Program-made: the position numbers and the translations under genes
Part shown: positions 8,201-12,300 of the stretch, in pieces
How the letters are laid out: each line of letters starts with the position of its first letter
Position numbering within the stretch: the first letter of the stretch is position 1
DNA from: Deltaproteobacteria bacterium RBG_13_61_14
GTDB lineage: Bacteria; RBG-13-61-14
Assembly (NCBI GenBank): GCA_001797815.1
Contig: MGQK01000048.1
Coordinates: forward strand, 1-12,300
Length of the DNA stretch: 12,300 bases
Reading direction: 5' to 3'
Notes under the pieces: model-generated
Told to the model about the DNA's origin: nothing
Seen by the model: only the letters and a program-made list of their open reading frames with translations
Database searches by the model: none

Positions 8201-11200
8201 CCCCAGGTGGCCAATGATATCGAGCTTGCCGACGTCAACGCCGACGGCTACCTGGACATCGGCGTGGCCAATACCACCAATTACCCGAACGTGATCTACT
8301 TCAATATCGGCGGCACCTTCGAGCCTACCCCCTCCTGGAGCTCGACCCTCAAGGACGCTTCCCAGTCCATCAGCTTCGGCGATATTGACGGCGACGGCGA
8401 CCTCGACATGTTCGTCACCAACGGCACCGTCATTCTGCTGGGCGAGTATGGCATGACCAACCTCCTCTACCTCAACCACAACGGCACCTTTAACGTCGAG
8501 CCGGAATGGACCGGGGAAGTTACCCTGGATTTTGCCTTTGACGGCAAACTGGCCGATGTGGACGGCGACGGCGACCTCGACTATAGCGTGGCCGGCAAGA
8601 CCTCGGCCAAAATTTATCTCAACCAGGGCGGCGTGCTCAGCACCCGCGACGGCTGGTATTCCCTGGTCGGCGGCAAATCCACCGGCGCCGACGTGGCCGA
8701 CTTTGACAACGACGGCGATCTCGACGTGGCCGTGGCCAATACCTCCGCCAGCAATCCCACCACGGTCGGGGCCCGCAATGAGTTGTTCCGCAACGAAGGC
8801 GGAACCCTCAACCGCAACCCTTACTGGCGAAGCAACGAGTGGGACATCTCCAACCAGGTGGCCTGGACCTTGCTCGATGCGGATACCCTGCCCGATTTAA
8901 GCTCGCTCAACCAAACCTTTGTCCGCATCCACCGCGACAGCGCCCCCACCCTGGAAAACCCGGCCGGCTGGACCTCGACCGACACCTTTGCCGCCCCGGA
9001 CCTGGCCTGGGGAGACATGGATAACGACGGGGACCTCGACCTGGTCCTGGCCGGCGCCGCTCTCTCCGGGTCCACTCTCGGCGCGCCCAACCGGCTCTAC
9101 CTCAATAACAACGGCGTCATGGCTGGCTCCCCCGCCTGGACCTCGGCCGAGGTCGATGCCTCCATGAGCGTGGCCTGGACCGACATGGACCGCGACGGCG
9201 ACTTGGACCTTGCCGTCGGCAACGGTTCGGTGATCGTTCCGGTGGACGGGATGCCCACCGCCGTTCCCCAACCCAACCGGGTTTATTACAACGTCGGCGG
9301 AATCCTGCAAGCTTCCGCCGGCTGGACCTCGGCCATCTCGGATATCACCTTATCCGTGGCCTGGGGAGACATGAATGGCGACGGCTGGCCCGACCTGGCC
9401 GTGGGCAACTCCGGCTTCATGGGCGGAGCCCCCAATCATGTTTACCTGAACCAGGCCGGCACCCTGGAAACTACCCCCAGTTGGTCTTCTTATGAAGCCG
9501 ACGGCACCTTCCGGGTCGCCTGGGTGGACATTAACAACGACGGTTGGCTCGATCTCGCCTGCGCCAACGCGCCTGCGGGGATGAGCTCCTCCGCCCCCAA
9601 CCGCATCTACCTCAACCATGCCGGGGTCCTGGAAACCACCGCCTCCTGGGTCAGCGTCAACCATGATCCCACCCTGGACGTGGACGCTCTTGACGTGGAC
9701 AACGACGGCGATATTGACCTCTTCTTCACCAACGGGGTGAACGGGGGCTACGGGATTCCCAACCGGATTTACGTCAACGCCTATGTGCCTCGGCCCAGCT
9801 TGACCAATAACGCCACCTCGGTCTATGTCGCCACTCCCGTGGGCATCCAGCAAGGCAACGTTACGATCGTTTATCGCCTTACCGACGCTGAGTCCGACCG
9901 GGCCAGTCTCCGGGTTCAATACTCCCCGGTGGGCGGCGGCGCCTGGCAGGACGCCACCGAGGGCCCGGGCTCCGAGGGAACCGCCGACCTCTCGGCCAGC
10001 CCCTTCGGCACGAGCCATGTCTTTGTCTGGAACTCCGAGGCCGACGCCGTGGCCGACGCCAACGTGCTCGTGCGCCTCCTGGTCTTCCAGCGCAACGAAA
10101 AGAACGGGGAGTTCAACCGCCCGGCCCTGGCCGCGGCCACCCGGCCCTTCCGGGTCAACAATCCGAATCCTTTTCCCGAGGCCATCGCTCTCTCGGTGGA
10201 CGGCGACAACGATATCTGCTACGCCCGCTACCGGCCTTATACCTTCTCCCTGATCGGCTACGACGCCAACGGCCAGGATAACCACGACCAGATGTGGCTC
10301 AAGATCGCTAACAGCAGCGGCACCACCCAGGTCGAGATCCGCTATGACCGGGACACCGGTCTCTCCGTGCTCCAGGGCGCCAGCTATATCAGTGCGGGCA
10401 CGCCTGCGGAATCCTTCCCCACCCCGCGGCAGTGGCAGGTGGACCTCCCCATTACCTTTAACTGGGCGATGCCCCAGTTGGTGGACACGCGCCTGAGCAT
10501 CAAGCTGGTGGACAAGGACGGAAACGACTCGGGTTACGTGGAGAAGATCAACTACCTCGACTTCGAGAATCGCATCACCGTGGCCGACGCCGACTGGAGC
10601 GTGAACGACCCGACTCCCCCCTCCCCGGGCGACGGCACCCTCAACCCCGGCGTGGCCACCTTCATCACCTATCGCGTCCGCTACCTGAACAGCGACATCA
10701 CCGTGCCCGATGCCGAGATCAACTATGTTCGCGCCATCCGGAGCGCCAGCTACACCGAGGGCACCAGCTACGGATTGGCGATCGGGCAGATTCCGATCAT
10801 CACCGAATACTATACGGCCATTTACACCTACACTCCTCGGGTGGTGCTCAACAACGGCGGCGGCACCTGGAACCCGGCCGGCGTGAGCCTGGCCATCACC
10901 ACCGACCGGGTCGAGGTCACCGCCCTCTCGATTTCCAACTATGAATATTACGATCCGGTCGCCGGCCGCTACTGGGACGACGACAATGGCAGCGGCGACG
11001 CCATGACCGTTACCGTCACCGCCCGCTGGTATCGGACCCTGGCGGCGCTCAACGAAGGCACCGTCGCCGTGCGTCACGACGACGACTTCTTCGCCAATGG
11101 AACCACTTCCAGCTTCAGCGCCGGAACCGCCAACGCGAGCCTCGAAGAAAACCCGGGGATTGGAATCATCGAACGCAACAACGTCACCGTGGACCCCGGC

Positions 11201-12300
11201 AGCGCGGAAAGCAACTCTTACGGCGGCGCCGTCTATCTGCCCTGGTATCTGAACCTGCCCGAAATCGGCTGGGACGGGCTGCCACCCACCATGCTCCCCG
11301 TGGATGACGGGACTTACACCGGCGACAACCACCAGCTCTCCGCCAGTTGGTCGGCCTCCGATGTCGGCTCCGGGGTGGGGAAGTATTGGTATGCCATCGG
11401 GACCGCTCCGGGCGCAACCGACCTCGTCAATTGGACCGAGGTCTTCACGCCTAATGTGACCCACCTCTTTGGCAGCACCCTGGACGACGGCATGTATTAT
11501 TTCTCCGTCCGGGCCGTGGACAACGTCGGCAACCTGTCCAACCCCATGAACAGCAACGGCATCACGGTGGACACTCAGCCGCCCGGAAGCTTCACGGTTT
11601 ACGACGGCCTGGACGTGAGCGACGACGACTACTCCAATTCCGCCTCCATCCTTTCCGCCAACTGGACCAACGCCTCGCCCCCGCCTTCGGGCCTCCTCCG
11701 GTATGACTATGCCATTGGCATCGCCCCTTATCCGACCGCGGGCTGGGACAGTGTCCTGGGGGGCTGGACCGGCAACGCCACCCTCACTTCGGTGACCAAG
11801 AGCGGGCTCAGCCTGGTCGAAGGTCAAACTTATTTCTTCAGCGTCAAGGCGGTAAGCATAACCGGCAAGGAGCAGATCCAGGCCAGCAACGGCGTCCAGG
11901 TGGACAGCCAGTCGCCTTTCATGCTGAGTTCGGACCCGGTTTGGGGCGATCTGGTGCTGGACACCACCCCGAGCGTCCTGATCGTGCTCAGCGACGGCTT
12001 GGGCTCCGGGATTGACGAGTCCACCCTGCAAGTCGTGCTCGACTTCACCACATTGGTCAAGGACGTGAACTATACCTACAACCCCGGCACCGGCACGATC
12101 GCCTTCACTACTCCCACTCTCAACCTCGGCACCCACGTGATCAACGTGCAAGCCTCGGACCTCGCCGGCAACCCGCCACTCTACCAGAACGTCGTCTTCA
12201 CCGTGGAAAACCCGCTCAAGGTGATTATCTCGCCCAACACGGTTGAGCTCGAGATCGGCGCGACCGTAAGCTTCCTGGCCGAAGGCGGGATTCCGCCTTA
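2216..12300 (+). CDS. Giant exported modular protein (TSP3, FG-GAP, FN3/Ig-like repeats), 3' end outside window
   Basis: A single frame of 3361 complete codons runs from ATG 2216 to the window edge with no stop, so the protein exceeds 350 kDa. Residues 1-14 are the signal-peptide n-region with R13-R14. Residues 15-30 form the hydrophobic core ending SAS before C31, so a lipoprotein is possible, but the lipobox is imperfect because Ser sits at -3. Residues 32-165 look like an Ig-like beta domain. Then come TSP3 repeats, repeated beta domains, an amidotransferase-like insert, IPT/TIG-like domains, FG-GAP units and FN3/Ig-like domains, annotated separately. The Asp loops are expected to bind calcium. 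The likely role is surface attachment, matrix or recognition; this is inferred from domains, and no catalytic site was identified. The missing C-terminus would show an anchor or secretion tag. It is divergent from the TMTC-like gene and no operon partner is visible. Confidence 0.9.
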   Translation, partial: MKLENRATSLNFRRLCLASFLAAILILSASCELKFLFVNQPAFITQNGTITYDVVVNSTLPPGQDPDNNHFLAIKIPTGFTVVQVKGSNTLAYNSGLKTWLDANYPAEPGYEWWVGKDTNGPGIGTEVYMVTLQANATLASYLIDYKVGNEDVYEVQDEAEDFYLEVVADSDGDGLSDDDENFLYGTNPNNPDSDGDGMGDKWEVDYGLNPLQKSVIGTGTGTWAYPFYTFYHDARTQIIYLQSEIGGAGPLYSLDLNVATLPSMTMNNFTIRMKHTSLSVYPAAPNALWEGSGWTTVLQTNLPQGTTGWRTFAFTTPFNYNGVNNLMVDISFNNISYLNPNGTVYYSAPGGNRSLSFHTDSAFGDPLTWSGIIPNPEINTQVPNIRLNADADHDGLTNLVEFQAGTNPQVPDSDGDGVSDYQEVCYDGTCSSYTPGLDLNPNSTDTDDDDLPDGLEYSIGCLDPLNDDSDVDNAYDGDEDKNYNGIVDPGETDPCDADSDNDSIPDGLDANPLNPDTGGDPDRDGLTDLQEYQNPNHCYSYDPDSDGDLMPDGWEVANAFNCRDAGDDDTDADGDGLTNLMEYLLGTDPHDTDTDNDGVSDFDEAQAGTDPTDPYWEADSATDTYATSGSYIGSNTSRGNVYHALTDTVLTEVQVNFNPDAYQTICSSGECSTLDSGMTRSRGNFYRMTRDLDLSQFGMYLNNQSGGLVTGYYFIYEGTTLTGTNNFTLVWSGSASISIGGPNMKYSPTIGPAQRLTSGKYYYIGVSWSGAGGSGVGYYQEPTNANVPYTYTYGVLETGAAGNIFIGAPPSPISNSYTSGQAGRIYQYLDFSYPSWNVDFFVYQNTTETGTYSRTHYKNVTLYPKSPTDNWYSSGELRIPLASGKYYYVGCAWTDYILWKISAVAPPQNNGFGVFETGSSASTGRPPAATINQTRTTDSAWAQIITTSKLAQFNTPWNTALVQDSTTTDPWSFANPPPAGWNATNRSLLAGIGLSYTVYNSASLGAIDLSAYDRMLVPSGLSSGFYTSLATSANTVWLQNAIRRGLTWDLFGWNTTAWTALLPTRLQASSPLSPTEALTINSASSPLVQGLTDSGIDNWNYSANAYYTQWGNTTTAVKVITDDSHANSPVLITYPWAKGGVRASQQTHEWWSYNYYAIASAQARILHENFLATKPYPACEPTEDFIGYTGTSNSGVNYLRGNIYQPTVDTLLINFAPYVNPADSDTFYWAVYEADAVTGPWTLLEWDDRPYTTVGVDFHDAPAPLNVPMRQGKYYYVASGSTLSTVHYREASTVLPQDTSFGTVVRVGYGPNSTWPPPDSLASVNISTGFSYYQRLDTWTWDDHRYQCEVIDRDGDGVPNRVETAAGSSSSDPTSIEYDVPDGFALRYGTHLWSDRDNDGLYYYDEYKWGTSPFLADTDGDGLDDFTEVSRHTDPTNPDTDGDGLSDGWEYNNGTDPLTPDASVDSDSDGLTNAQELANGTNPLRVDTDGDGLTDFEEVYTYPTSPVDNDSDNDGLSDGQEILVYGTTATSADSDGDGVVDGIEVRKGTDPKSSASVPLWFTSISTNNRNPGTSGTHTVTGKNFQVGVTARLSGTDATVTLVTRNSPTQLTLTINVPSSALAGPRDVIIQNPDGTRVVGNAKFIVNGPQITRVLPSRLKAGVNNQNLTILGTGFISGCIGCTLSISGQGADISVVSYTWDSSTQISATVSVYSTALKGGREITVQNPTGYTGKAKNLLSIYADSLDYNFDNVPDWSSNSFIDSNGQALSWGDVDGDGDLDLAVGKALYLGFIWLPAADELYLNNNGALETTPSWISTENDASSDMEWGDIDNDGDLDLVVATMTTIDLFQMMQGIEAPLSGQVKVYYNQGGVLQTSPGWVSMDTGLPGEMANGLMRNYWNLELGDVDNDGDLDLLAVDSNDRVYWYKNQNGLLDAFGVAATPQLDGAFDLELGDVDNDGDLDLVLSGASNPLQFFRFNSVSGTFETTPAWVSQDPQVANDIELADVNADGYLDIGVANTTNYPNVIYFNIGGTFEPTPSWSSTLKDASQSISFGDIDGDGDLDMFVTNGTVILLGEYGMTNLLYLNHNGTFNVEPEWTGEVTLDFAFDGKLADVDGDGDLDYSVAGKTSAKIYLNQGGVLSTRDGWYSLVGGKSTGADVADFDNDGDLDVAVANTSASNPTTVGARNELFRNEGGTLNRNPYWRSNEWDISNQVAWTLLDADTLPDLSSLNQTFVRIHRDSAPTLENPAGWTSTDTFAAPDLAWGDMDNDGDLDLVLAGAALSGSTLGAPNRLYLNNNGVMAGSPAWTSAEVDASMSVAWTDMDRDGDLDLAVGNGSVIVPVDGMPTAVPQPNRVYYNVGGILQASAGWTSAISDITLSVAWGDMNGDGWPDLAVGNSGFMGGAPNHVYLNQAGTLETTPSWSSYEADGTFRVAWVDINNDGWLDLACANAPAGMSSSAPNRIYLNHAGVLETTASWVSVNHDPTLDVDALDVDNDGDIDLFFTNGVNGGYGIPNRIYVNAYVPRPSLTNNATSVYVATPVGIQQGNVTIVYRLTDAESDRASLRVQYSPVGGGAWQDATEGPGSEGTADLSASPFGTSHVFVWNSEADAVADANVLVRLLVFQRNEKNGEFNRPALAAATRPFRVNNPNPFPEAIALSVDGDNDICYARYRPYTFSLIGYDANGQDNHDQMWLKIANSSGTTQVEIRYDRDTGLSVLQGASYISAGTPAESFPTPRQWQVDLPITFNWAMPQLVDTRLSIKLVDKDGNDSGYVEKINYLDFENRITVADADWSVNDPTPPSPGDGTLNPGVATFITYRVRYLNSDITVPDAEINYVRAIRSASYTEGTSYGLAIGQIPIITEYYTAIYTYTPRVVLNNGGGTWNPAGVSLAITTDRVEVTALSISNYEYYDPVAGRYWDDDNGSGDAMTVTVTARWYRTLAALNEGTVAVRHDDDFFANGTTSSFSAGTANASLEENPGIGIIERNNVTVDPGSAESNSYGGAVYLPWYLNLPEIGWDGLPPTMLPVDDGTYTGDNHQLSASWSASDVGSGVGKYWYAIGTAPGATDLVNWTEVFTPNVTHLFGSTLDDGMYYFSVRAVDNVGNLSNPMNSNGITVDTQPPGSFTVYDGLDVSDDDYSNSASILSANWTNASPPPSGLLRYDYAIGIAPYPTAGWDSVLGGWTGNATLTSVTKSGLSLVEGQTYFFSVKAVSITGKEQIQASNGVQVDSQSPFMLSSDPVWGDLVLDTTPSVLIVLSDGLGSGIDESTLQVVLDFTTLVKDVNYTYNPGTGTIAFTTPTLNLGTHVINVQASDLAGNPPLYQNVVFTVENPLKVIISPNTVELEIGATVSFLAEGGIPP
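2723..2848 (+). repeat. TSP3-like calcium-binding repeats, block 1
   Basis: Residues 170-211 hold two Asp loops, DSDGDGLSDDDE and DSDGDGMGDKWE, with YGTNPNNP between them. This is the bacterial thrombospondin type 3-like pattern, in which Asp/Asn side chains at alternating positions bind calcium. The block ends in YGLNP just before a folded beta domain and probably acts as a calcium-stiffened linker. Confidence 0.88.
2867..3382 (+). other. Beta domain of the 'YPFYTFYHDARTQ' type
   Basis: Residues 218-389 contain YPFYTFYHDARTQIIYL, then SEIGGAG, FTIRMKHTSL, GWRTFAF, NLMVDISFNN and SLSFHTDS. From memory, the same motif order occurs in secreted proteins of Bacteroidetes and several environmental phyla, where it forms an unnamed jelly-roll-like domain. 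The domain sits between TSP3 blocks 1 and 2. Its function is unknown; carbohydrate or surface binding is only a guess. Confidence 0.6.
3383..4060 (+). repeat. TSP3-like calcium-binding repeats, block 2
   Basis: Residues 390-615 carry about nine Asp loops, including DADHDGLTNLVE, DSDGDGVSDYQE, DTDDDDLPDGLE, DPDRDGLTDLQE, DADGDGLTNLME and DTDNDGVSDFDE. Spacers are often GTNP or GTDP. The middle is irregular: DKNYNGIVDPGE resembles an EF-hand loop, and the DDSDVDNAYDGDED stretch departs from the consensus. Cys pairs occur in CYDGTC and elsewhere in the block, which suggests disulfides and an extracytoplasmic location. Confidence 0.88.
4103..4711 (+). repeat. GKYYY beta domain, copy 1 of 3
   Basis: This copy starts near residue 630 with SRGNVY. 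It continues through NFNPD, YYFIYEG and SGKYYYIGVSW (GKYYY begins at residue 760) to VLETG and PPSPISNSYTSG, ending around IYQYLDF. The order RGN-Y, aromatic strand ending in YE, GKYYY, a tail with Gly and PP, then a final Y-Q strand recurs in the other two copies. The DNA here is less GC-rich than its neighbours (about 50% over 4201-4500). I know no named family for it. Confidence 0.65.
4690..5064 (+). repeat. GKYYY beta domain, copy 2 of 3 (shortened)
   Basis: This copy begins at IYQYLDFSYP, so the last strand of copy 1 appears to run straight into it. It lacks the RGN-Y opening. It has VDFFVYQNTTETGTY, LASGKYYYVGCAW (GKYYY begins at residue 885), GFGVFETG and PPAATINQTRTTDSA, ending at AQIITTS. 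Alignment with copies 1 and 3 was by eye. The missing first strand may mean a truncated domain or one completed by its neighbour. Confidence 0.6.
5063..5743 (+). other. Glutamine-amidotransferase-like (ThuA/DJ-1-type fold) domain, no Cys
   Basis: Residues 950-1176 alternate predicted helices and strands rather than forming only beta strands. RSLLAGIGLSYTVYNS, then DLSAYDRMLVPSG, TVWLQNAIRRG and later PVLITYPWAKGGVRAS with QTHEWW follow the order seen in the class I amidotransferase-like superfamily used in secreted proteins. Where an enzyme would have Gly-x-Cys-x-Gly, this reads LVPSGLSSG, and the whole segment contains no Cys. A binding rather than catalytic role is likely. The fold assignment is by eye. 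Confidence 0.5.
5765..6228 (+). repeat. GKYYY beta domain, copy 3 of 3
   Basis: This copy starts at EDFIGYTG and runs through YLRGNIYQPTVDTLL, YWAVYEADAVTGPW, MRQGKYYYVASG (GKYYY begins at residue 1273), FGTVVRVG and WPPPDSLASV to YYQRLDT. The opening matches copy 1 (RGNVY...TDTVL against RGNIY...VDTLL) and the tail matches copy 2. It is separated from copy 2 by the amidotransferase-like domain and leads directly into TSP3 block 3. Confidence 0.65.
6272..6871 (+). repeat. TSP3-like calcium-binding repeats, block 3
   Basis: Residues 1353-1552 carry eight Asp loops: DRDGDGVPNRVE, DRDNDGLYYYDE, DTDGDGLDDFTE, DTDGDGLSDGWE, DSDSDGLTNAQE, DTDGDGLTDFEE, DSDNDGLSDGQE and DSDGDGVVDGIE. GTDP or GTNP spacers recur. 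This is the most regular of the three blocks. At DNA level the GACGGCGACGG core repeats many times, which makes the segment prone to slippage or misassembly. Confidence 0.92.
6890..7441 (+). other. Two IPT/TIG-like Ig domains
   Basis: Residues 1559-1742 form two units. The first has HTVTGKNFQVGVTARLSG and ends RDVIIQNPDG. The second has ITRVLPSRLKAG, LTILGTGF and ends REITVQNPTG. The I-x-x-V-x-P-x-x-x-x-x-G opening, the (V/I)-x-G-x-x-F centre and the V-x-N-P-x-G end are typical of IPT/TIG domains. GCIGC in the second unit could form a tight disulfide. They link TSP3 block 3 to the FG-GAP array. Confidence 0.65.
7526..9778 (+). repeat. FG-GAP/VCBS-type array, fourteen units
   Basis: Residues 1771-2521 contain fourteen units of 48-76 residues. 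Each has a W-G-D-x-D-x-D-G-D-L-D-L calcium loop, a strand, then a (I/L)-Y-L-N-x-x-G-x-L-E-T-T-P-x-W-x-S segment. Loops start near 7526, 7697, 7925, 8072, 8225, 8375, 8549, 8693, 8864, 9008, 9176, 9362, 9521 and 9686. Such units form the blades of integrin-type beta-propellers. Unit 9 has lost its loop consensus (DADTLPD at 8876-8896), while units 5, 12 and 13 keep variants such as DVNADGYLD. The role is probably calcium-dependent binding outside the cell. Confidence 0.92.
9779..11281 (+). other. Unassigned beta-rich region with one recognisable FN3/Ig-like start
   Basis: Residues 2522-3022 follow the FG-GAP array. The first 130 or so (VTIVYRLTDAESDRASLRV, then TSHVFVWNSEAD) resemble an FN3/Ig-like domain I recall next to FG-GAP repeats in other environmental proteins. 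The rest alternates short strands with Gly/Asn/Asp turns and is rich in Thr, Ser and aromatics. LSVDGDND, YLDFENRITVADADW and YYDPVAGRYWDDDNG are distinctive, but I do not recognise a family. No catalytic motif was seen. Confidence 0.45.
11282..11911 (+). repeat. Two FN3-like domains
   Basis: Residues 3023-3232 form two similar units of about 100 residues. The shared pattern is LSASW or LSANW, then KYWYAIGTAPG or RYDYAIGIAPY, a W about ten residues on, GMYYFSVRAVD or GQTYFFSVKAVS, and SNG(I/V)-x-VD. The W-Y-Y arrangement and the final YFFSV(R/K)A strand fit FN3-type domains of bacterial surface proteins. Confidence 0.72.
11912..12300 (+). other. Ig-like domain and the start of the next one
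   Basis: Residues 3233-3332 read as a bacterial Ig-like domain: TPSVLIVLSDGLGSGID, then GTGTIAFTTP and LGTHVINVQASDLAGN, closing with VVFTVENP. From residue 3333 a new unit begins, VIISPNTVELEIGATVSF, with the strand-turn-strand opening of Big-type Ig domains. It is cut by the window edge, so more Ig-like repeats probably follow. Confidence 0.6.

Noticed and set aside
9350-12151. A 933-codon open frame on the minus strand, plus shorter ones at 7577-8479, 8897-9310 and 4490-5074
   Set aside because: They mirror the GAC/GGC/ACC-rich codons of the giant gene. Their translations are low-complexity V/G/A/D/H strings with no domain, and the opposite strand carries clear protein motifs throughout.

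Overview
The window holds two genes transcribed away from each other, both cut by the window edges. The coding DNA is GC-rich: a hand count of 10021-10320 gives about 63% GC. Between the genes lies a short AT-rich spacer. The content suggests a Gram-negative-type bacterium from an uncultivated, environmental lineage, for example one related to Planctomycetes/Omnitrophota, Elusimicrobia or deltaproteobacteria. Those groups often carry TMTC-like TPR membrane proteins and giant secreted proteins built from TSP3, FG-GAP and Ig/FN3 modules. This placement is an inference from gene style; no phylogenetic marker is present.

Region 1 (1-1940, minus strand): one open frame of 646 complete codons, missing its C-terminus. 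It encodes a polytopic membrane protein with GT-C/TMTC-like architecture, with an FDD motif in the first loop and HPVQTEAV and EHRLYL motifs further on. At least six tetratricopeptide repeats follow. A short palindrome-rich element sits in frame inside the gene at 1516-1560.

Region 2 (1941-2215): an AT-rich divergent intergenic region with a hairpin capped by a GTAA loop and a strong Shine-Dalgarno for the rightward gene. No gene is seen in it.

Region 3 (2216-12300 and beyond, plus strand): one uninterrupted frame of at least 3361 codons, read by hand to the window edge without a stop. It encodes a giant exported modular protein. In order it has a signal peptide, an N-terminal beta domain, three blocks of thrombospondin type 3-like calcium repeats, a 'YPFYTFYHDARTQ' beta domain between blocks 1 and 2, three copies of an unnamed domain with a GKYYY motif, a Cys-free glutamine-amidotransferase-like domain between copies 2 and 3, two IPT/TIG-like domains, fourteen FG-GAP/VCBS-type units (number 9 degenerate), about 500 residues of unassigned beta-rich sequence, two FN3-like domains, an Ig-like domain and the start of another.

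Nothing shows directly that the two genes work together. A testable idea is that the TMTC-like membrane protein glycosylates exported Ig/FN3-type proteins such as its divergent neighbour, as eukaryotic TMTCs O-mannosylate cadherins. No RNA gene, insertion sequence, CRISPR array, prophage or defence system was found.
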